Shown: piece after piece, positions 5,837 through 11,402 of the stretch | Layout: every line of letters begins with the position of its first letter | Numbering within the stretch: the stretch's first letter is position 1 | Source: Bacillota bacterium | GTDB taxonomy: Bacteria; Bacillota; Dethiobacteria; Dethiobacterales; Dethiobacteraceae | NCBI GenBank assembly: GCA_012841735.1 | Contig: DUUE01000256.1 | Location: 1-11,402 of the forward strand | Direction: 5' to 3' | DNA length: 11,402 nt | Translations under genes and position numbers: made by a program | Notes under the pieces: model-generated | Database searches by the model: none | What the model saw: only the letters and a program-made list of their open reading frames with translations | Told to the model about the DNA's origin: nothing

Positions 5837-7441
5837 TTATGCAATATCATGTGTCAGGAACGGCGCGGCAAGCCGGATGAATTTCACTGTTGAGATGACA
5901 TCCAGTTCTCCGATTTTCTCCAGTGCCTGCCGCGGCACAGGGCTGTCCACCTGCAAGACCATTAGTGCCTGCCCGCCGCTTTTGGTCCGCCCCAGCTGCA
6001 TGCCGGCGATATTAATCCCGTGCGCAGTCAAAATCAGGCCGCATCTGCCGACCACTCCGGGAACATCACGGTGGTTTGTCACGAGCATAAAGCGGGATGG
6101 ACGGATTTCAATGTCGTAGTTGTTGACTTGTACAATCCGGCAGTCATTATTTGCAAACACGGTGCCGGCGATGGTATGCGTGCCTGTTGCGTGGCTGACG
6201 CGGGCTGTGATCAGGCTGGGAAAATGTGCGGCGGCAGTTGTTTTGCTTTCCGTGATTTTAATTCCGCGCTTTTTCGCCATGAACGGCGCATTGATATAAT
6301 TGACTGTATCCTGCAGGAAGGTGGAAAAAAGACCGCTTAAAAAGGTATGTGTCAGCAGCGTGACAGGGTGTGCGGCAATTTCACCGCTGTATTCCATGGC
6401 AACAGCCTTAACCTGCCCGGGGAAGAGCTGGCCGTAAAAGGAACCCAGCATTTGTACCAGGTGCAAATACGGCTGCAGCTCCGCAAAATCTTCCGCCGGG
6501 AGGCCGGCCACATTGACTGCGTGCAAAACCGGCTGTCCCTGCAGGGCTGCAATAACCTGCTTTGCCACCTGGACGGCCACGTTTAATTGTGCTTCCGCTG
6601 TGGATGCCCCCAGGTGAGGAGTGACGATTACATTGGGCAGGCTGCAGAGCGGGCTGCAGTGTGCCGGTTCTGTGGTAAATACATCCAGGGCGGCACCGCC
6701 AAGCTGCCCGGAAACAAGGGCGTCATGCAATGCTTTTTCATCTACCAGCTCACCGCGGGCACAATTAATTAAACGGGCTCCTTTTTTGCTCAAAGCGAAC
6801 TCTTTTCTGCCGAGCAGATGCCTGGTTGCCGCGGTGGCGGGTGCATGCAGGGTAATAAAATCCGCCTCAGCCAGCAACCGGGGCAGTGTGACCGCGGCTG
6901 CTCCCAGTTTTTCCACCTTTTCCGGGGCAAGATACGGGTCGTAAACAACTATGTTCATGCCCAGGGCTGCAGCCCGGCGGACGACTTCGCCGCCTATGCG
7001 CCCGGCGCCGATAACGCCCAGTGTTTTACCGTACAGTTCCATACCGGTGAAACGGCTGCGCTGCCACTCACCTGCTTTCAGGGAACTGTCCGCAGCGGGA
7101 ATATGGCGGGCAAGAGCCAGCATCATGGCTATGGTATGCTCGGCTGCGGAAATGGTATTGCCTGCCGGTGCGTTCAGCACCAGCACGCCGCGTTCCGTAG
7201 CAGCCTCCACATTAATATTATCCACGCCGGCTCCGGCACGACCTATTACCCGCAGCTTTACGGCTGCCGCCAGGAGTTCGCGGGTCACTTTTGTTTCGCT
7301 GCGGACAATCAGGGCGTCATACGCGGCAATAATTTCCTGCAGCTCCTGTGGAGACAGGTCAGTTTTTATATCAACCACGGCATGTTTTCGCAGCAGCGCA
7401 AGGCCTGCTTCCGCAATAGGGTCACTGACAAGTATTTTCAT
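5837..7441 (-). CDS. serA: D-3-phosphoglycerate dehydrogenase, ACT-domain long form
   Basis: Catalyses NAD-dependent oxidation of 3-phosphoglycerate to 3-phosphohydroxypyruvate, the first step of serine synthesis in the cytoplasm. The 534-aa length fits the long (type with intervening and ACT domains) form. A substrate-binding half lies at about 1-95 and again after about 285. The nucleotide-binding half contains the GAGRIG loop (145-150) and D168 at the end of the next strand, which fits NAD preference. Catalytic residues are R229 (in CARGE), E258 (in TTEP) and H276 (in TPHLG). The intervening (ASB) domain is at about 315-445 and the C-terminal ACT domain at about 452-525, the usual site of serine feedback control. 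The start at 7441 is set by GGGAGGT, 5 nt upstream, and by the standard MKILVSDP beginning. The upstream in-frame ATG at 7534 would add 31 residues unlike the family. No other serine gene is adjacent, and the gene is divergent from the moxR operon. Confidence 0.96.
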   Translation of the reverse strand: MKILVSDPIAEAGLALLRKHAVVDIKTDLSPQELQEIIAAYDALIVRSETKVTRELLAAAVKLRVIGRAGAGVDNINVEAATERGVLVLNAPAGNTISAAEHTIAMMLALARHIPAADSSLKAGEWQRSRFTGMELYGKTLGVIGAGRIGGEVVRRAAALGMNIVVYDPYLAPEKVEKLGAAAVTLPRLLAEADFITLHAPATAATRHLLGRKEFALSKKGARLINCARGELVDEKALHDALVSGQLGGAALDVFTTEPAHCSPLCSLPNVIVTPHLGASTAEAQLNVAVQVAKQVIAALQGQPVLHAVNVAGLPAEDFAELQPYLHLVQMLGSFYGQLFPGQVKAVAMEYSGEIAAHPVTLLTHTFLSGLFSTFLQDTVNYINAPFMAKKRGIKITESKTTAAAHFPSLITARVSHATGTHTIAGTVFANNDCRIVQVNNYDIEIRPSRFMLVTNHRDVPGVVGRCGLILTAHGINIAGMQLGRTKSGGQALMVLQVDSPVPRQALEKIGELDVISTVKFIRLAAPFLTHDIA

Positions 7442-7446
7442 AATTA

Positions 7447-7453
7447 ACCTCCC
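7447..7453 (-). promoter_or_regulatory. Ribosome binding site that sets the serA start
   Basis: GGGAGGT on the minus strand, 5 nt before ATG 7441. It rules in favour of this start over the longer reading frame from 7534. Confidence 0.9.
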
Positions 7454-7581
7454 TGGTGCAGGAAATGGTGTAAAAAAGGCTAAATAATAGAACAAGCTTA
7501 TTCCCATGCCGGTAAATGCAAAGCCGGAAGGCAAATCTTTTAAGGAAAATTTTCCAGATGTTTCCGTGTCTTCAGGAAATG
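7454..7581. promoter_or_regulatory. Divergent intergenic region between serA and the moxR operon
   Basis: The promoters of serA (minus) and of the moxR operon (plus) should both lie in this roughly 130-nt stretch. I see no convincing -35/-10 pair in either direction and no riboswitch-like or T-box-like structure; the leader is too short for most. Both genes could be affected by one bound regulator, but that is inference. Confidence 0.4.
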
Positions 7582-7591
7582 AAAGGAGAGG
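7582..7591 (+). promoter_or_regulatory. Ribosome binding site pointing to a TTG start for moxR
   Basis: AAAGGAGAGG, 8 nt before the in-frame TTG at 7600. The in-frame ATGs upstream (7516, 7558, 7579) have no comparable site. The predicted N-terminus after TTG 7600 matches the usual MoxR length. Confidence 0.8.
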
Positions 7592-7599
7592 AACAACGT

Positions 7600-8583
7600 T
7601 TGCAAGAAGCAGGGTTTTCGGTAAAAACTTTTACAGCGGCATTCTTCCAGTCAATCAGGAATGTTGTTGTCCTGCCGGATGAAAATATCCTGGAAAAAAT
7701 GCTTGCTGCCCTGATCTGCGGCGGCCATATCCTGCTGCATGATGTTCCCGGTGTAGGCAAAACACTCCTGGCCCGTACATTCTCCCGTGCCCTGGGCCTG
7801 TCTTTCAGTCGCATCCAGTTTACTCCCGATTTATTGCCAACCGATGTTACCGGGATAAATTATTTTAACCAGAAAACAAGAGAATTTGAATTTCGTCCCG
7901 GTCCGGTTTTTACCAATATTTTATTGGCTGATGAAATCAACCGGGCCACCCCACGGACACAGTCCAGCCTGCTTGAATGTATGCAGGAAGCAACTGTGAC
8001 GGTTGACGGCGAAACCAGGAAAATTGGTTTTCCCTTCCTGGTCCTGGCGACAGAGAATCCACTGGAAATGGAAGGGACTTTCCCCCTGCCCGAAGCGCAG
8101 CTGGACCGCTTTTTTATGTGCCTGAACCTGGGTTATCCCGGGTTTGAAGGGGAAAAAGCCATTGTCAGGCGTTTTCTGAATGACGATCCGCTGGAAGAAG
8201 TGGAAGCTGTGGCTACTGTAGAGGATCTGCTTACCCTGAAAAAACTGGCGGCTGAAGTCAGGTTTTCGGAACCGGTGCTGAATTACATGCTGACTATTGC
8301 CCGGGAAACAAGGAACATGGACGGTGTCCGGCTGGGTGTAAGTCCCAGGGGAACTCTCTATTATGCCCGGGCAGCGCAGGCCCTTGCCCTGCTGCGCGGC
8401 AGAAATTATGTCATCCCGGATGACCTGCAGGAGCTTGCCGTGCCCGTCCTGGCACACCGCCTGCTGTTGGAGATGTCCGCCTCCCTGCAGGACGTTTCCC
8501 GGGCGGAACTTATCAAAAAGGTTGTCAGCAGTGTGGATGTTCCCCTGGACACAGAATACGGGATGAAAGCCGATGAGTCCTGA
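7600..8583 (+). CDS. MoxR-family AAA+ ATPase
   Basis: Chaperone-like ATPase of the MoxR family, thought to remodel or activate partner proteins, often ones with von Willebrand A-like domains such as the DUF58 product encoded next. From TTG 7600 it is 327 aa, typical for the family. It has Walker A DVPGVGKT (48-55), Walker B LLADE (108-112) followed by INRA, sensor 1 ATENP (150-154), the EAQLDRF segment with likely arginine finger R170, and sensor 2 GVSPRG (246-251). The start follows AAAGGAGAGG. Starting at ATG 7516 would add 28 residues without an RBS. The common G-Q element before the AAA core is replaced by 'VVLPDEN' (about 23-29). The 3' end overlaps the DUF58 gene by 11 nt, indicating an operon. 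B. subtilis yeaC is the likely counterpart by context, but the symbol is not assigned. Confidence 0.93.
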   Translation: MQEAGFSVKTFTAAFFQSIRNVVVLPDENILEKMLAALICGGHILLHDVPGVGKTLLARTFSRALGLSFSRIQFTPDLLPTDVTGINYFNQKTREFEFRPGPVFTNILLADEINRATPRTQSSLLECMQEATVTVDGETRKIGFPFLVLATENPLEMEGTFPLPEAQLDRFFMCLNLGYPGFEGEKAIVRRFLNDDPLEEVEAVATVEDLLTLKKLAAEVRFSEPVLNYMLTIARETRNMDGVRLGVSPRGTLYYARAAQALALLRGRNYVIPDDLQELAVPVLAHRLLLEMSASLQDVSRAELIKKVVSSVDVPLDTEYGMKADES

Positions 8584-9799
8584 GCGGATTATGCAGGCGG
8601 GGCTTGTTGTTGCCCTGCTTGGTATTGTGACCGGCGTTTTTTTGATTGTTATTCCCGGAGGAGCGCTTTTTCTTGTCGGTTTTGTTTCCTGGTTTTACGG
8701 CAGATACCTGCCGCAGGCAGTGACGGCAACTGTTGCACTGGCCAAGAGGCGGGCATTTTACGGGGAATATGTTTCCGGTACGCTGCATCTTGTCAACGAC
8801 CAGCCCTTTCCCCTTCCCTGGCTGGCCTGCAGTATGGAATGGCCGGAAGAGTTAAAACTGGTGGATGCGTCGCAGCTTGTCAGGCAGGAAGCCAAACTGT
8901 TTTTTCGTTCCGTCCATTCCATGCGTGGTTTTGAACGCTTAAACAGATACCTGTCCCTGCAATGCCTGGGGCGCGGTGAATTTACCCTGGGTCCCATGGA
9001 AGTGAGAGTGGCGGACCCTTTTGGCTTTGCTGAAGGCCGGCGGACAGTGGCTGCAAAAACGAAAATCCTTGTCTATCCGCGCATACTGCCCATAACTATG
9101 GAGCCGTCCCTTTTTAACCATCCCTTCGGCGGCAAAGCCATACCCAGCTGGCTGTATGAAGACCCGGCAAACTTTCGCGGGCTGCGGGATTACCTGCCTT
9201 CCGACCCTTTTTCCCGGATCAGCTGGAAAGCTACGGCAAAAGCGGGAAAACTGCAAACCAAAATTTACGATGCTTCTTTTGCCACGGAAATCACTGTCGT
9301 CCTCAATACCACCACGTCCAAATATGTCTGGGAACTGAACCCGAAACTCCTGGAGCGGGGGATTGTAGTCTGCGCATCCCTGGTACGCCGCTGTTATGAG
9401 GCGGGCTACCGTTTCGGTATTTACGCCAACAGTTCGGTCGGTACGGGACAGTCTGTTGCCGTCCGCGTAGGAGCGGGGGAGGCACAGCTGAAGCGGTGCC
9501 TGGAAACCATGTCCCGGATCCTGCCCTACCAGTTTGGTAAATGTGAGCAGGTGCTGGCACTGGCGGGCAAAAATACCGGTGAAAACAGCCGGCTTTACCT
9601 GGTGACGGCAATCCTGACGCCGGAAATGGTCCTTTCCCTGGATGACCTGCGGCGGCGGGGCAGCCGGGTCGCCGTTATTCTTTACAGCGGGCAGCCGGCT
9701 GATGTGGCTGACAGCAAAGAAATTCCTGTCTACGCCATCGCGGAGAAGGAGGAATGGAATGAACTGGAACAAATCACACTTGTCCCGTTTAGGCGTTGA
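8573..9799 (+). CDS. DUF58 domain protein (membrane-anchored, vWA-like)
   Basis: 408-aa protein with two N-terminal membrane segments (about 8-24 and 27-43), a beta-rich region with the conserved ADPFGF motif (147-152), and the DUF58 signature at about 196-235: a 'FRGLRDYLPSD' stretch, then 'SRISWKATAK', then 'QTKIYDA'. The rest resembles a von Willebrand A-like fold. DUF58 proteins occur next to MoxR ATPases and are presumed clients or partners; the reaction, if any, is unknown. The gene overlaps moxR by 11 nt and the downstream membrane-protein gene by 41 nt, so all three are translated as one operon. GGATG at about 8560 may serve as RBS for ATG 8573. It resembles B. subtilis yeaD by order and domain. 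Confidence 0.92.
   Translation: MSPERIMQAGLVVALLGIVTGVFLIVIPGGALFLVGFVSWFYGRYLPQAVTATVALAKRRAFYGEYVSGTLHLVNDQPFPLPWLACSMEWPEELKLVDASQLVRQEAKLFFRSVHSMRGFERLNRYLSLQCLGRGEFTLGPMEVRVADPFGFAEGRRTVAAKTKILVYPRILPITMEPSLFNHPFGGKAIPSWLYEDPANFRGLRDYLPSDPFSRISWKATAKAGKLQTKIYDASFATEITVVLNTTTSKYVWELNPKLLERGIVVCASLVRRCYEAGYRFGIYANSSVGTGQSVAVRVGAGEAQLKRCLETMSRILPYQFGKCEQVLALAGKNTGENSRLYLVTAILTPEMVLSLDDLRRRGSRVAVILYSGQPADVADSKEIPVYAIAEKEEWNELEQITLVPFRR
9746..9752 (+). promoter_or_regulatory. Internal ribosome binding site for the third operon gene
   Basis: AAGGAGG inside the 3' end of the DUF58 gene, 6 nt before ATG 9759. It fixes the start of the membrane protein and rejects the longer frame from 9642, whose first 39 codons are out-of-frame DUF58 sequence. 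Confidence 0.88.
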
Positions 9800-11129
9800 G
9801 GTCCTGGCATTATGCTGCTATCTTTCACTGTATGCACCCTGGTTTGTTCTCATGGCCGTTCATTTTAAACAGCCTTCTTTCTTCTGGTTATACGGCAGGC
9901 TGGCCGGCTTGGTCCTCATTGCCTGGGCGGCATCTTACAGGCTGCATCAGCGCCTTATCAGTGCGGAGGAAGGTGCGCGGCGACAGGCAATTCTGGCCCT
10001 GACTGTTGCCGGTTTATTCTTTGCCGCCCTGTGCGTCATGTTGCCGGAAGTCCGTACCGTGCCGTCTCCATTTTATCTCGTCATTTATCTTTTTGCCGGC
10101 TTTTTTGCCTGGATCTGCGGCGTTCGCATAGCCGGGGAGCTGCACACAAATTACCGGATGCAAAAACAGCTTGTGGCCGGAACGCTGGGTTATGCGGCCT
10201 GTTTTGCTCTCGCTTACTTCCTGGACATTGCCCCGCAGTTTTACCTGCAGGTTATGCCTTTTCTTTTTTTCTGGCTGCCGGTGGCTGTGATTGTGACAGG
10301 GGTTTTGCGGGTGTACGAGCTGCAGGGCACTGAAGGTACAGCTCATGTGAAAAACTGGCTGCGTCCTCTGGTGACCATTTGTGCAGCCTGTCTGCTGGGA
10401 GCGGTAATATTCGGCTTTTTGGGGCTGCCTGTTTTTCAGATTGTCCTGATCCCGCTGAAATATATATGGCAGGCGGTTCGCTTCCTGCTGCTTGTCGCCA
10501 GTTATGGCGTAGGTTATGCTTTTGCTTACATTATACCGCTGCTTGCCCGGCTGCTTGCCGACAGAGACTTCAAGATTGACCCGCCACAGCCGCCGGAATT
10601 TACAGAGCAGGAAATAATGGAAAGCCGTAAAACTTTACTCTCGCCGGAGCTCTGGCAGATTATACAGTGGATTGTCCTGGTGCTTGCGGTCATCCTGGTG
10701 GTACGGGTGGCATATTACTACCTGCTGCAACGCCGCCGGTCTGCAGCCGCCAAAGGGGAAAAAGAGGAAAAGGAGTCATTTTCCTCCCGGCAGGCTTTGC
10801 GGGACTGGGGGCGGCGGCAACTGCAAAACCTGGCGGACAGCCTCAAAAGAAGGGCGGATGCTCTTGCCCCGCGCAGGCGTGACAGGACGGCCGTGGAAAT
10901 CTACCACGCCCTGCTCGGGCTGGCTGCACGCCGGGGGATTGTCCGGCCGCCGGCCACCACCGCGCATGCATTTCAGCCAAACCTGCAGCAGGCCTGTCCG
11001 GACTGCCGGCAAGAGACGGACAATATCTTTCACGCGTTTGTGCGTGAGCTTTATGCGGAGGAGCAGGCAGGAGCAAAAGAAATTGACCTGCTCCGGGAGC
11101 ATCTTGCCGCCATTAAAAAGGCTTTGTAG
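9759..11129 (+). CDS. TgpA-like polytopic membrane protein with DUF4129-like C-terminus, no transglutaminase domain
   Basis: 456-aa integral membrane protein. About eight hydrophobic segments lie at roughly 13-35, 45-60, 77-95, 104-124, 139-155, 163-184, 203-232 and 240-265. A soluble loop (266-298) and a last helix (300-322) follow. Then comes a very basic, charged region (324-376) and a C-terminal helical domain (about 376-445) beginning 'AVEIYHALLGLAARRGI', which resembles DUF4129. In related MoxR-DUF58 operons the third gene (TgpA/YebA type) places a transglutaminase-like domain between the helices and DUF4129. Here only about 33 residues separate the last two membrane segments, so that domain is missing. 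No Cys-His-Asp triad region is visible. The start is set by AAGGAGG. The last codons lie inside the operon terminator. The role is probably as membrane partner of the DUF58/MoxR pair, which is inference. Confidence 0.85.
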   Translation: MNWNKSHLSRLGVEVLALCCYLSLYAPWFVLMAVHFKQPSFFWLYGRLAGLVLIAWAASYRLHQRLISAEEGARRQAILALTVAGLFFAALCVMLPEVRTVPSPFYLVIYLFAGFFAWICGVRIAGELHTNYRMQKQLVAGTLGYAACFALAYFLDIAPQFYLQVMPFLFFWLPVAVIVTGVLRVYELQGTEGTAHVKNWLRPLVTICAACLLGAVIFGFLGLPVFQIVLIPLKYIWQAVRFLLLVASYGVGYAFAYIIPLLARLLADRDFKIDPPQPPEFTEQEIMESRKTLLSPELWQIIQWIVLVLAVILVVRVAYYYLLQRRRSAAAKGEKEEKESFSSRQALRDWGRRQLQNLADSLKRRADALAPRRRDRTAVEIYHALLGLAARRGIVRPPATTAHAFQPNLQQACPDCRQETDNIFHAFVRELYAEEQAGAKEIDLLREHLAAIKKAL

Positions 11130-11144
11130 CCTTTATTTTTTTTT
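11117..11144 (+). terminator. Operon terminator overlapping two convergent stop codons
   Basis: A 7-bp stem (11117-11123 with 11128-11134) has a 4-nt loop and is followed by nine T at 11136-11144. The stem contains the last codons and stop (11127-11129) of the membrane-protein gene and part of the stop (11133-11135) of the convergent gene. On the minus strand the stem is followed by a run of five T, so it may work both ways. Confidence 0.82.
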
Positions 11145-11402
11145 GCTCCGCCAGAGGCGGGCAAGACCGCGAAGATAATGGCCGTTCAGCAAATCGAGCA
11201 GCCCTTCCAGTTGGGCAAAGGTAAAGGCACCTCCGCTCATGTTTACCACTCCCCGGAGCGGCAGTTCCCGCGCAATTGCCGCCATCATCCTTTCCTGTGC
11301 CGCATTGCCGCCTGCCTGCCTGCGCACTTCCTGCATTACCAGCCGGTAAAGCAGCCGTCCGAGCAAATTGCGGCGCAAGATAACAAGCGGCGTATTGCGG
11401 TG
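11133..11402 (-). CDS. C-terminal end of an unrecognised protein (5' end outside window)
   Basis: The minus-strand frame is open from the right edge of the window to the TAA at 11133-11135, giving about 89 residues of a longer protein. A TTG at 11378 is possible as a start, but the frame continues upstream without a stop and no RBS is visible, so the gene most likely begins outside. The visible part has a basic first half (RRNLLGRLLYRL), then 'GVVNMSGGAFTFAQLEGLLDLLNGHYLRGL' in outline and a Lys-rich end (RSKKK). The two consecutive leucine-rich helices in the second half look like a compact C-terminal helical hairpin. I do not recognise the family. Its stop is only 3 nt from the convergent operon's stop, sharing a terminator. 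GC content matches the neighbours. Confidence 0.65.
   Translation of the reverse strand, partial: HRNTPLVILRRNLLGRLLYRLVMQEVRRQAGGNAAQERMMAAIARELPLRGVVNMSGGAFTFAQLEGLLDLLNGHYLRGLARLWRSKKK

Noticed and set aside
6818..7447. 209-codon plus-strand open frame
   Set aside because: It is antisense to the well-supported serA and its translation is Cys/Gly/His-rich and low in domain-like patterns.
7442..7534. 31-residue N-terminal extension of SerA
   Set aside because: The sequence is unlike SerA, contains the GGGAGGT ribosome binding site, and lies in the divergent intergenic region.
9642..9758. Upstream extension of the third operon gene
   Set aside because: These codons are an out-of-frame reading of DUF58 sequence; the AAGGAGG before ATG 9759 marks the true start.
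8939..9772. 277-codon minus-strand open frame
   Set aside because: It lies fully opposite the DUF58 gene, has no RBS or family-like motif, and is a shadow of GC-rich codon usage.

Overview
The window looks like chromosomal DNA from an anaerobic, endospore-forming Firmicute (Clostridia or Negativicutes; the sequence does not settle which). The support is a YheC/YheD-type spore-coat-associated ATP-grasp protein, the remains of a Spo0E-like sporulation phosphatase, a NodB-type polysaccharide deacetylase, a secreted DUF2680-like protein, and strong AGGAGG-type ribosome binding sites. No tRNA, rRNA, CRISPR array, insertion sequence or phage gene is visible. By eye, most of the window is GC-rich (roughly 55%), but about 2745-5230 is clearly more AT-rich (roughly 40%).

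Layout. (1) 1-2682, plus strand: a long protein made of two consecutive YheC/YheD-type ATP-grasp modules. Its frame is open to the left edge, and alignment of its two halves indicates that the true start lies outside the window. It ends at a perfect 18-bp hairpin terminator. (2) 2805-5007, minus strand, AT-rich: a Spo0E-like small gene split by a one-base frameshift (too short to appear as an ordinary long ORF), then a coiled-coil protein, then a membrane-anchored polysaccharide deacetylase with an unrecognised N-terminal domain. The last two genes overlap by a few bases. (3) 5183-5714, minus strand: a secreted DUF2680-like protein with its own strong RBS and terminator. (4) 5771-7441, minus strand: serA, the long ACT-domain form of D-3-phosphoglycerate dehydrogenase, with its own terminator. 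(5) 7600-11129, plus strand, divergent from serA: a tightly overlapping three-gene operon encoding a MoxR-family AAA+ ATPase, a DUF58 protein, and a polytopic membrane protein with a DUF4129-like tail but no transglutaminase domain. It ends in a terminator that overlaps its own stop codon and the stop codon of the convergent gene. (6) 11133 to the right edge, minus strand: the C-terminal end of an unrecognised gene.

How the genes may work together (inference): region 1 and region 2 both point to sporulation or the cell envelope. The deacetylase and coiled-coil genes are probably co-transcribed. The MoxR/DUF58/membrane-protein operon is a conserved chaperone-like module of unknown client, resembling Bacillus yeaC-yeaD-yebA but with a reduced third member. 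serA is housekeeping serine biosynthesis. The most unusual points are the frameshifted spo0E, the fused double ATP-grasp protein, the tethered deacetylase with its unknown cytoplasmic domain, and the TgpA-like protein that lacks its enzymatic domain.
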